A DNA stretch of 54,022 nt, from contig CALEFO010000059.1 of assembly GCA_937877165.1 (NCBI GenBank), positions 1 to 54,022 of the forward strand, in the 5' to 3' direction. The number at the start of each line of letters is the position of its first letter. Position 1 is the first letter of the stretch. A program made the translations under genes and the position numbers. This stretch comes from an uncultured Lachnospiraceae bacterium (GTDB lineage Bacteria; Bacillota; Clostridia; Lachnospirales; Lachnospiraceae). The notes below the pieces were generated by a model, which was given only the letters and a program-made list of their open reading frames with translations, made no database searches and was not told where the DNA came from. Of the stretch, positions 17,233-24,948 are shown one piece after another.

Positions 17233-20200
17233 TTAAACCTGAATCGGTTCAATCTTCACAATATCTCCTAAGTGTTCCACGGAAATGAACTTCAGAAGAT
17301 TCAGAGTTCCATCTGCGTCAAGAAGTGATGCAAGTGCCTTCCGATCACGAATCTTAATGGTCCACTTATATCCCATGTAATCAAATGCGAAGTAAATATC
17401 ATTCTTCGAATTCATGACTGCCTGCATCACATCCGAACTCAAAGTTGTCTTCTTGCCGATATTCAGCTGCAGCCACTGTCCGTACTGCGCATTCGAGATG
17501 GTCTTCTCCAGTCTGGTATCTGCCGGAGTATTCTCTAAGTCGGAGACATCATCTGTTACAACCGTTGTCAATGTTATTCCATACTTGTCACCGATATCAT
17601 TCAGATCATTCTGGATCGAATTGTCTCCGGAGCTCTTCTTCGCGTTCTCCTCCGCAACCTTGGCATGGAGAGTTTTGATACGTTCAATATAGCTGTTCAA
17701 ATATGCAAAATCTTCATCCGTTACCGGATTCTCGAGCATATCCTGATAGTTCAGAGCATTCGCTCGTTCTACTTTATCCTGTGCCTTTGCCAGTTGATCC
17801 TGAGCAGCAGCCAGCTTGGCATTCAGATCCTCAACAGCATCCTTGCGGTCCGTCAGCTCCTTTGCAAGATCGACGATCTTCTGCTTTGCAGCAGCAAGTG
17901 CATTCTCTGCATCGTGTACTGCCTTCATGATCGCGTTCTGGGACTCAGCGTCCTTCTTCGCATCTTCCTCGGCGTTCTTTGCTGCAAGAACCTCGGCATC
18001 TGCCTTCTGCAGCGCGTCCTGCTTGGAGGAAAGCTCTGTTTCTGCATTCTGCTTCGTCTCCTGCTTTGCTGCAAGATCATCCTGAGCAGACTTTAATGCT
18101 TCGGTTGCCTTTGTCAGTTCAGATGTTGCCTCATTCAGCGTGGTCTTGCACTTATCAACCTGCTTCTGCGCCGCTGCAACATCCTCATTCAGCTTTGCCA
18201 GATTCTGGGAAGCTTCGTTCTTGTTTGCTTCTGCTGCAGTGACAGCTTCCTTTTTTGCAGCAAGGTTATCTTCTGCATTCTGAAGTGCAGTCTTTGCATT
18301 CTCAACCTTTGCAGCCGCATTTGACACTTCCTGAGATCTCGTTACATATGTGTTGCACGCAACATTCCAAGCACCCTTGGCGTCATCGTACTTACTCTTC
18401 AGATCGCTGTACTTCTTGTATGCCGAATTTGCAACGCTCTTCTTCTCGTCAAGTGTAGCCTGCGCAGTCTGATTTGCTGCAGTCTTGTTCTGTACGTTGG
18501 TATCGGCCTCGGCAACAGCGGCGTTGATCTGTTCCATGCTCTCGTTCGCCTGATCGACCTGTGTCTTTGCAGTAAGAACATCCGCAGCCTTCTGCTTTGC
18601 ATCGGACTGAGCCTTGGCAAGGTCATTCTGTGCATCTTCCACTGCCTTGGCCTTCTCGTCAGCATTTGCCTGAGCCTGATCCAGCTTTTCCTGGGCTGCC
18701 TTTACTCTGTCCTTTGCTCTGCTCAGTCCAAGCCCGGCAATGTTTCTGGACAGGCTGGAATCATTCTTTGCCTTTTCTGCTGCAGCCAGCTTCTCGTTTG
18801 CCGCATCCAGATCTTCCTGTGCCTTGGTTACCTTTGCTTCCGCTTCCTGCTGCTTCTGCTTTGCCTTTTCCAGGTCTGCTTCCCGGTCAGACTTAGCCTT
18901 CTTTGCATCAGTCAATGCATTGACGGCGTTATCCCATGCTGTCTTTGCATCTGTAAGTGCCTGATTGACCTTGTTGTAATAGGTCATGAAGCGGTTCTCA
19001 TACTCATCAATGGTATAGGTCGTACGATTCAGGAAATCATGGCTCCAACCAAATTCCATTGCAGTTGTATTGCAGATATCTGCAAAACCATAACCTACGA
19101 TGTAATTATCCTTGTTGACCATGTTCTGATAGTGCCCGGTTGCTTCCCAGAACTTATCCTTGTCCGCATATTCGCCGGTCTGGCCCTGATCGTAGATGTC
19201 CTTCTCATTGTAGAAGGCTCTCTCCGCATTCGTGACGCCAAAAGCAAGGTTCTCAGCCGTGGCAAACGCCCCCGTATGATCTACCTTTCCGTTATTCTCA
19301 TCGAACTGCTGGTCCTGGTAATCTGCATTCAGCTCAGCCATCGCCATTGCCAGATCGCTGATCTTATAATCCACCAGTCCGGTGAAATTGGTGTCGCTCA
19401 TTCGAAGCTTGTTCGCCGCCTTGATACGCTCAATGGCAAACTTCACGTGCTCAAGACTGGTAGAACTGTTTGCCTGCCCGAGACGAATTGCCTTATACAT
19501 TTCCTGGCGGGTTGCCTCCGTGTACTTATCCGAATACCCCTTCATATCTGCGGACAGCTCGCCCTTCGTAAGAAGATTGTAGGCTTCCTTTGCGGTAGCA
19601 TCGGTCTCCGCACTGTCCAGGAAAAATCCTGCAGAGCCGGAATCGATCACTGCCTGTGCATCCTCATAAGCCTTCTTTGCGTCTTCTACAGCCTTTTCCG
19701 CTGCAGTGATTGCATCCGCACTGTCGGAAACCGCCTGAGCTGCATCGTTTACACCAGTATCTGCTGCACTCTTTTCATTGTCAGCGGCTTCCTTTGCCGT
19801 AGTTTTCGCGTCCACGTCGCTCTTTACTGCATCATAAGCGCTTTCCTTGGACTTAACGTCCTGATCGGCAGCGTCATAAGCAGCCTGTGCCTTATCCTGT
19901 TCACTCTTATTGGAAGCAACGCTTTCCTCGGCAGAAGCCACATCAGCCTGTGCAGTCTCGGAAGCCTTCTGTGCTTCATCAAGGGCAGTCTGCTTGTCTG
20001 CAACAACCTGATTCGCTGCAGCCAGAGCCGTATTAGCATCTGCATACTGCTGGTTTGCTGCATCCAGAGCTGCTTTTGCCGCCTTGAATGCTTCGGAGTC
20101 CTGATCCGCATTTGCAAGAGCCTGATCGTACTGAGCCTGTGCAGCTGCAAGATCCCGTGCGGCCTGATCGGCAGCGGACTGAGCTGCATTCTGATTATCC

Positions 20201-21061
20201 AGTGCAGTATCGTACTCTGTCTTTGCGGCATCCATCACATTCTTGGCAGCGTTCATCTCTTCGCGCTTCTTGGTCTCTTCCTTGGATGCCTCATTCATTG
20301 CCGCTTCTTTATCTGCGTACTCGTTGTTTGCAGCATCAAGATTCGTCTGTGCATCAGAAACTGCTGACTCTGCGTCCTGCTGTGCCTTCTCGGCATTTGC
20401 AAGAGCCTCTGCAGCCTTGTCCAGATTGTCCTTTGCTGCCTTATACTCCGGCGAGGTTTCCTCTGCAGCTGCACTTGCTGCCTGGAATGCATTAAAGGCA
20501 GCATCATAAGCACTCTGTGCGTTTTTGACATTGGTCTCTGCGGCATCCTTCACATCAGATGCCTGATCCACCTGCCCCTGCGCATTATTAACAGCATCGG
20601 TTGCCTTCGATACTGCATCCACAGCATCGCTGACTGCCTGATTGGCATCGCGCTGTGCCGCTTCCGCCTGCTTCGTGGCTTCCTCTGCCTGTTCTGCGTT
20701 TGCCTTTGCATCTGCTGCGGTCTGATCCGTTACTCCGTTCGTATCCGCATTGTTCTGTGCATCCTGCAGGTTCTGATCTGCCTGATCCTTCTCTGCGTTT
20801 GCCTCTTCTGTTCTTTCCGGGTTAGAAGCAATCGCATCATTATTCTCCTGAATGGCGTTCGAAGCATCGGCCACGGAATCCTGCGCGGAATCCGCTTCCT
20901 TCTGTGCCTGATCCTTTGCATCCTGAATCGCATCCTGTGCCGCATTCTCTGCCTGAGAAAGCTCATAAGAACTATCGGCTGCACATACGGAAATTGCAGG
21001 AACCGCAGCAACAACGCCTGCTACGACTGCAACACCCCCCCCGTACCAATTTCTTCTTCAT
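17233..21061 (-). pseudogene. Giant secreted coiled-coil protein with CAP-like (SEC10/PgrA-type) domain, signal peptide out of frame
   Basis: The long frame from 20874 gives 1213 residues: Ala/Asp/Gln/Lys-rich coiled coil (about 20874-19640), a globular CAP-like part (about 19640-18960, with ENLAFG and GHYQNMVN), a second coiled coil, and a C-terminal globular part (17660-17233). No LPXTG or end anchor is seen. Upstream, the ATG at 21061 has an ideal site (GGAGG at 21067-21071) and begins MKKKLVRGG. Eight G on the coding strand (21035-21042) then shift it out of frame; with seven G the reading continues as a Sec signal peptide ending near ISVCAAD and joins the long frame without a stop. Either a phase-variable gene in the off state, a recent frameshift, or a sequence error. 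The CAP/PgrA likeness is from memory of the family and is moderate. Confidence 0.75.
21035..21042 (-). repeat. Homopolymer tract of 8 G in the signal peptide region
   Basis: Eight C on the plus strand, eight G in the coding sense, 20 bases after the ATG at 21061. Loss of one G puts a complete signal peptide in frame with the 1213-residue body; with eight G translation ends at a TAG after about 29 codons. The position inside the signal peptide is typical for slippage-controlled surface proteins. Confidence 0.85.
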
Positions 21062-21378
21062 TCGTTCCTCCTTCGCTGAATCAGCCATCTGAAATCGATA
21101 AACTACTCCAACCATAAATATCTGAAGAGATTTTAACGCTTCTGTTTCTTCATCAGAATAGTGGCAAACTATTTCAAAGCTTGCCACCTCATGCCGAAAT
21201 TGCGCAATTTCTTTTTTTAACTTTTTCGTATTCACAGGACTCCCCAATTTTTTCTTAACGGATTACTCTGTTCTCTTTCCACTGCATCATATCTCGCATG
21301 TTTTCATGCAGTTCAAAATAATAATTTCAGACATGTTTTCCATGGAAATCTTTTTGTTCGTTTTTTAAGGAGAATACT
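21062..21378. promoter_or_regulatory. Divergent control region between surface protein and integrase operon
   Basis: 316 bases. An inverted repeat GTGGCAA/TTGCCAC with a 13-base spacer lies at 21162-21188 and could be an operator. The minus strand ends in the GGAGG site of the surface protein gene; the plus strand ends in AAGGAGA for the small gene at 21379. An open frame at 20972-21247 in this area has no ribosome binding site and is not credited. Confidence 0.45.
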
Positions 21379-21669
21379 ATGGAAAACAAGACAATTTCAT
21401 CAGCTGCCTCAGCCATTTCACCCCTTGATCAGTTTATAGAGAAGAAATGTTCCGAATGGGACAAACGCAGATCCGCTTCTGCCGCGACATCCCCTTGCGT
21501 AAAGCCTGGCTATTCTCATCAATACTATGTTCCTTCCGTAATAAGTGGCGAATATCTGGATGATATCTTCTCCGGAATTCATGCAGACTCGGAAAATGTT
21601 GCTTTCTGGTCGGAAAAGAAGTGCGAAACAATATTTCTTTCTTATGTTCAGAATCAATTGTGGACATGA
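21379..21669 (+). CDS. Small protein of unknown function coupled to integrase
   Basis: 96 residues. I do not recognise a family. An AAGGAGA site lies six bases before the ATG, and the stop overlaps the integrase ATG (ATGA), so the gene is almost certainly real and cotranslated with the integrase. The sequence is mixed and soluble with aromatic residues toward the end (ENVAFWSEKK, FLSYVQNQLW) and no membrane segment. Position before an integrase suggests a directionality factor or regulator, but no helix-turn-helix is obvious, so this remains a guess. Confidence 0.7.
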   Translation: MENKTISSAASAISPLDQFIEKKCSEWDKRRSASAATSPCVKPGYSHQYYVPSVISGEYLDDIFSGIHADSENVAFWSEKKCETIFLSYVQNQLWT

Positions 21670-22787
21670 GAAAAACGCAACTTAAAAAATTAATACTTGC
21701 CAAACATACACTGGCTATCAATAAACGGAAGGATCGGGATATCTGGTATACACGTGATCCCAGAGATGCTTCCCGAAAAATTTCTGCCACAACGAAAGAT
21801 GGACTATATCAAAAGCTCTTTGCCATCTATTACAACACAGAGTTTTTAACCATTGAGGAACTGTTCCCCATCTGGCTGAAGTGGCATGCAAAGCGAAAGG
21901 GAATCGTCAGCCGATCTGTCGTCAGATATGATCAGCAATTCAGGAAATTCATACTTCCAAACGATATCAGCAGGATGAAGATCAGGGAGATCAGGGGAAG
22001 CGATCTGGAAGCCTTTTTTGCATCACAGTCATCCACGATTTCTCATCATGATCTTACCAATGTGAAGGGAATCCTGAACGGTATCTATGATTATGCCGTT
22101 GCACACGATATCGTCACTGTCAATCTGGCACGTCAATATAACACACGTTCCATAAAGACCAAGGCTGAGAATTTGAAGGAGTACGAAGTTTTCACGGATA
22201 TCGATCGCCAGAAAATTCTGAATCATCTGCAGGATTCCGATAATCCCTATGACATGGCTATCTGCTTTATGTTCTGTCTGCTTTGCAGGATCGGAGAAGT
22301 CCGGGCCCTGCACTGGGAAGACATCAATTGGGAGAACAATACGATCCTGATTCATAGTCAGATCGTGCTTCGAAAGGGAGATGACGAAAAAATGCATGCA
22401 ATCGAGGTCTCACATACCAAGACGGGACATGATGCCGGTGTTCGTTCCATGCATTTATCCCAGCGCGCACTGCGCATTCTGGAAAAGGCCAGCGAACTGA
22501 GCGGAAGTCATGGATACATTTTCACTTCCACTTCATCCGGACACCCTCTTTACGACCGCACTTTTAACAAGCATCTTAAAAAGACGTGTCTGGAACTGAA
22601 CATTCAGCCGCGCTCGTCCCATAAAATCCGATTCTGGGCGGCGTCCTCTATGGCAGCGAACGGGGCAGATATCAGTACGCTGATGGCAAATGGCGGCTGG
22701 TCAGATAAATCAACGGCGCTGCACTATCTGCGCCGTGTCGAAGTGGAACAGAAAACGAACCAGATTTGGGATAAATCCTTCAACTGA
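21666..22787 (+). CDS. Tyrosine recombinase/integrase of the outer element
   Basis: 373 residues, phage/Tn916-type integrase that would insert and excise the element at the tRNA-Gly 3' end. N-terminal arm-binding region, a core-binding segment (about 60-150), and the catalytic domain with the first Arg in CRIGEVRALHWEDI, HKIR (SSHKIRFWAASSMAANGADI), a Trp in place of the second His (GGWSDKSTALHY), and the Tyr in LHYL. The start at 21666 overlaps the small gene upstream; an ATG-less extension to 21621 lies within that gene. It ends 126 bases before the tRNA-derived repeat. Confidence 0.92.
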   Translation: MRKTQLKKLILAKHTLAINKRKDRDIWYTRDPRDASRKISATTKDGLYQKLFAIYYNTEFLTIEELFPIWLKWHAKRKGIVSRSVVRYDQQFRKFILPNDISRMKIREIRGSDLEAFFASQSSTISHHDLTNVKGILNGIYDYAVAHDIVTVNLARQYNTRSIKTKAENLKEYEVFTDIDRQKILNHLQDSDNPYDMAICFMFCLLCRIGEVRALHWEDINWENNTILIHSQIVLRKGDDEKMHAIEVSHTKTGHDAGVRSMHLSQRALRILEKASELSGSHGYIFTSTSSGHPLYDRTFNKHLKKTCLELNIQPRSSHKIRFWAASSMAANGADISTLMANGGWSDKSTALHYLRRVEVEQKTNQIWDKSFN

Positions 22788-22824
22788 TAGAAGGCTGTAA
22801 CAGCTGGAAAGCAAAAAAATATCA

Positions 22825-22854
22825 GGACACCCATAGGACACCCAAAAGACACCC
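22825..22854 (+). repeat. Three 11-base-phased GACACCC repeats, putative integrase arm sites
   Basis: GGACACCC at 22825-22832 and 22836-22843 and AGACACCC at 22847-22854. The 11-base period equals one helical turn. They lie between the integrase gene and the attachment repeat, as arm-type binding sites do. Confidence 0.65.
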
Positions 22855-22875
22855 ACGCCTGAACGCAAAGAAAAA

Positions 22876-22906
22876 CCACAAACCCTTAAAAAATAAGGAT
22901 TTGTGG
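22876..22906 (+). terminator. Hairpin after the outer integrase gene
   Basis: CCACAAA-c-CCTTA, five A, TAAGG-a-TTTGTGG: a 12-bp stem with one internal mismatch. It ends eight bases before the attachment repeat. No U-tract follows, so it may insulate the integrase transcript or act in recombination. A similar hairpin occupies the same place in the inner element (33130-33161). Confidence 0.6.
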
Positions 22907-22913
22907 CCGTCAA

Positions 22914-22939
22914 ACACAGAGCGACAGACGAGGCTCGAA
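22914..22939. repeat. Attachment site repeat (tRNA-Gly 3'-end copy), left end of inner element
   Basis: 26 bases identical to 33162-33187, which covers the 3' end of the tRNA-Gly gene (T-arm to acceptor stem). The match stops at both sides. It serves as the junction between outer and inner element. Confidence 0.92.
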
Positions 22940-23055
22940 ATCTGCAACTCGCCAAAAACATTGAAAGGAAAGGCTTTGCCGGACTCCTGATTTTCTGGTA
23001 ACAGAGAAGTAACAAAAATTCTGCCTTATCTCCCACCTATATTTTTAGCGAACCA

Positions 23056-23334
23056 TCACATATTCAGCAGGTCTGAATGGCTTCCTGTATCTACTAAAGT
23101 TAACGTGAGAATATCATTCTCAATCAGATAAATCAGCAGCCAGTCAGGCTGAATGTGACATTCCCGAAACCCCTTATAGACTCCCTTAAGTTCATGATCG
23201 CGGTATTTTTCCTCCAATGCCTTACCCTGACGTAAAACATCAATCACTTCATCAAGAAGTGCAAGATTCTTCCCGCGCTTTTTCATCAGCTTATAGCTTT
23301 TCTTATAAGCCGCAGTAAATTTTACCGTCAGCAT
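23056..23334 (-). CDS. yafQ: YafQ-family mRNA interferase toxin
   Basis: 92 residues of the RelE/ParE superfamily, YafQ branch (LKGVYKGFRECHIQPDWLLI near residues 48-67, then LVDTGSHSDLL at the end, with the His-rich catalytic positions expected for YafQ). Ribosome-dependent cleavage of mRNA is the known activity. It starts at the base following the antitoxin stop (TAAATG). It sits at the left end of the inner element, where toxin-antitoxin pairs often stabilise the element. Confidence 0.92.
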   Translation of the reverse strand: MLTVKFTAAYKKSYKLMKKRGKNLALLDEVIDVLRQGKALEEKYRDHELKGVYKGFRECHIQPDWLLIYLIENDILTLTLVDTGSHSDLLNM

Positions 23335-23607
23335 TTACTCTTCCAATGCTTTCTTCAAATCTTCCATGCTGGAATATCCCGGCACGTCAGGATCATGGGA
23401 TATTCTCTTGGCTTCTGCCATGGCATCAAGGACCTTCTTAGAATAATGCGGCACCTCGACACTAAACGGGAGTCCTCCCCTTAGAAGACACTGCTTGAGG
23501 AAAATATTAACGGCCCCGGACATGTCCATTCCAAGAGTGCTGAACAGTTCATTGGCCTGTTTCTTCACTTCTGTATCAATACGAATCTGAGTCGGTGTAG
23601 TAGCCAT
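23335..23607 (-). CDS. dinJ: RelB/DinJ-family antitoxin
   Basis: 90 residues: an N-terminal ribbon-helix-helix DNA-binding part (TQIRIDTEVKKQANELFSTL) followed by the helix that wraps the toxin. It neutralises YafQ and represses its own promoter in known systems. An AAAGGAG site precedes the ATG at 23607, and a strong promoter lies just upstream. The stop abuts the toxin start. Confidence 0.93.
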   Translation of the reverse strand: MATTPTQIRIDTEVKKQANELFSTLGMDMSGAVNIFLKQCLLRGGLPFSVEVPHYSKKVLDAMAEAKRISHDPDVPGYSSMEDLKKALEE

Positions 23608-23628
23608 TTCATCATCTCCTTTTTGTTT

Positions 23629-23657
23629 ATTTTACTACGTGTGCAATACATCGTCAA
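23629..23657 (-). promoter_or_regulatory. Promoter of dinJ-yafQ
   Basis: Minus strand TTGACG (23652-23657), 17-base spacer, TAAAAT (23629-23634). Transcription would start a few bases before the dinJ ribosome binding site. Confidence 0.7.
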
Positions 23658-23833
23658 TTATTTGTAACATATCACATTCTTTGCATCTTACCAATAAGAC
23701 AGCGTCCCCGGCCTTTCCATTACATACCCGTTTCTACCGCGTTTCATTCCGAAAATATCCGACATATTTATTATATACGTTCTACAGCATTTATCACGAA
23801 AGAAGAAAGCCCATCCAGGCATTTCTCCCCGTG

Positions 23834-23853
23834 GTGCCGCAAAAACGCGGCAC
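23834..23853 (+). other. Hairpin before the mobilization operon
   Basis: GTGCCGC/GCGGCAC with loop AAAAAC, directly ahead of the AGAAAGG site and ATG at 23866. It could be a leader structure affecting translation of the first gene. Confidence 0.5.
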
Positions 23854-23865
23854 AGAAAGGTAACT

Positions 23866-24507
23866 ATGGAAAAAGTCTATATTGCAGTAGTCAATCAGAA
23901 TCATGCCGCAGATGTTCCTCATCAGGATATTCCCGGCACAGATCTTGCCTGCATCGTGAAGGTCCGGCAGGATTATGACCTGTCCTCCCATGTTGTCACA
24001 GACAAGGATCTTCAGGCCGCGAAGCTTACGGATGAAGAACTATTCGATCTTGCTTACCCGTCCATTTCCCCGGAACACTTTTACATCCGCCCGATTGAAC
24101 AGGTTATCACAGGAGACAACAGAGAAGAACTTACCACAGATAGTACTTCGGACATCCCGCATCATACTATCTATGTCGTTTCCAATGAAGAAGGCCTCGA
24201 CGGAGCCTCTATTCTGGCAAATCCGGCAGCGATGCAGCATGTTCAGTCACGCTTTGGCGGAAGCGAACTCATGGTAATCCCGAGTTCCGTGCATGAAATC
24301 CTGATTATTCGTATGGAAGACATTCCCGATGTACAGACAATGAATCAGATCATCCGGGAAATCAATCAGGGGGAACTTCGTGAAGAAGACCGTCTGGCAG
24401 ATCACGCTTTCGTCTTCAACGGTCATTTATCGATCGTGCACAATGCATCACAGGCCCGGGAGCCCGAACATGCCGACAGGAAAGAGAGGTCCATATCATG
24501 TGTATAA
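23866..24507 (+). CDS. DUF5688-like protein of unknown function
   Basis: 213 residues. It resembles the DUF5688 proteins that are common in mobile elements of gut Firmicutes: an N-terminal substrate-like segment (YDLSSHVVTDKDLQ), then THVLTN-type strand equivalents (HHTIYVVSNEEGLDGASILA) and a conserved SSVHEILIIR stretch near residues 145-155. No catalytic motif or membrane segment is seen. It is the first gene of the mobilization operon, with an AGAAAGG site, and overlaps the next small gene. The role in the element is unknown. Confidence 0.65.
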   Translation: MEKVYIAVVNQNHAADVPHQDIPGTDLACIVKVRQDYDLSSHVVTDKDLQAAKLTDEELFDLAYPSISPEHFYIRPIEQVITGDNREELTTDSTSDIPHHTIYVVSNEEGLDGASILANPAAMQHVQSRFGGSELMVIPSSVHEILIIRMEDIPDVQTMNQIIREINQGELREEDRLADHAFVFNGHLSIVHNASQAREPEHADRKERSISCV

Positions 24508-24659
24508 CTGCCGACGATCTTCAAAAGGCACTGGTTTTGATGGAGCGACTTCTCAGGGGGACGCTTATTGATGAACCCGATTTTCTCTCTGACGATCCCG
24601 AACATTCTGATCCTCAAAAGGCGAAGGGACCAGATTCCGGAAAGGAGCCCGCAGCATGA
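24498..24659 (+). CDS. Small acidic protein, unknown
   Basis: 53 residues beginning MCITADDLQKALVLMERLL and ending in an acidic/proline-rich tail. A GAGAGG site precedes the ATG; the start overlaps the previous gene by ten bases and the stop overlaps the next ATG (ATGA). This tight packing on both sides is the evidence that it is translated. No family recognised. Confidence 0.55.
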   Translation: MCITADDLQKALVLMERLLRGTLIDEPDFLSDDPEHSDPQKAKGPDSGKEPAA

Positions 24660-24883
24660 AGTACACAGAAGCCCAGCTCCTCCATCAGGAAGAATTGTCC
24701 GAGTCACGGAAGCGCATTCAGAAGAGGAAACAGCGGACAAGAAGACTGATTCAATTCGGAGCGATTGCAGAAGCTCTGCTCCCCGGATCAGACAAGCTGT
24801 CCCGGAAGAATTTCAAAAGCTCCTGTCTTCTCTGCTTTCCCCGTCAGGGCGCCGCAATCTCCCAACGGGAGATGAGGACATAA
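24656..24883 (+). CDS. Small basic protein, possibly DUF3847/MobC-like accessory
   Basis: 75 residues, strongly basic. The centre (SRKRIQKRKQRTRRLIQFGA) resembles the basic block of DUF3847-type or MobC-like accessory proteins found ahead of MobA/MobL relaxases. It is coupled to the previous gene by an ATGA overlap and ends at the edge of oriT. A relaxosome accessory role is plausible from position and charge; the likeness is weak. Confidence 0.5.
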   Translation: MKYTEAQLLHQEELSESRKRIQKRKQRTRRLIQFGAIAEALLPGSDKLSRKNFKSSCLLCFPRQGAAISQREMRT

Positions 24884-24930
24884 GCCAATCGCATAACGCA
24901 TAGCGTTATAGAAGATTGGCGCACTTATCA
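24884..24930 (-). other. Origin of transfer (oriT) of MOBQ type
   Basis: GCCAATC (24884-24890) pairs with GATTGGC (24914-24920), enclosing a second perfect repeat ATAACGC-ATA-GCGTTAT. On the minus strand the adjoining bases read TAAGTGCGCC (24927-24918), which matches the nick region known for MOBQ/IncQ-like oriTs (TAAGTGCGCCCT, TAAATGCGCCCT). It lies 20 bases before the relaxase gene. Nicking there would send the strand carrying the minus sequence. Confidence 0.75.
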
Positions 24931-24948
24931 GTGAAAGGAGTGATGCCT

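Larger units (their letters stand above)
16955..22939 (+). mobile_element. Outer integrated element (putative) at the tRNA-Gly locus
   Basis: Right end: tyrosine integrase (21666-22787), three phased repeats, a hairpin, then a tRNA-Gly 3'-end copy at 22914-22939. Left end placed at the 34-base segment that resembles the left end of the inner element; no tRNA-derived repeat is recognisable there, so the left limit is provisional. Cargo is one giant secreted protein and one small unknown protein. No relaxase or replication gene is present, so it would depend on other elements for transfer. Confidence 0.5.

Noticed and set aside
19039..20367. Long plus-strand open frame of 442 residues opposite the surface protein gene
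   Set aside because: Low-complexity Cys/Ile/Leu-rich product that mirrors the Ala-rich coding strand; no start site. It is a composition shadow.
20972..21247. Small gene upstream of the surface protein
   Set aside because: It has no ribosome binding site, and its end is just the out-of-frame reading of the signal peptide region.
22914..22939. Second tRNA gene
   Set aside because: Only the 3' part of the tRNA is present; no D or anticodon arm. It is an attachment-site copy.
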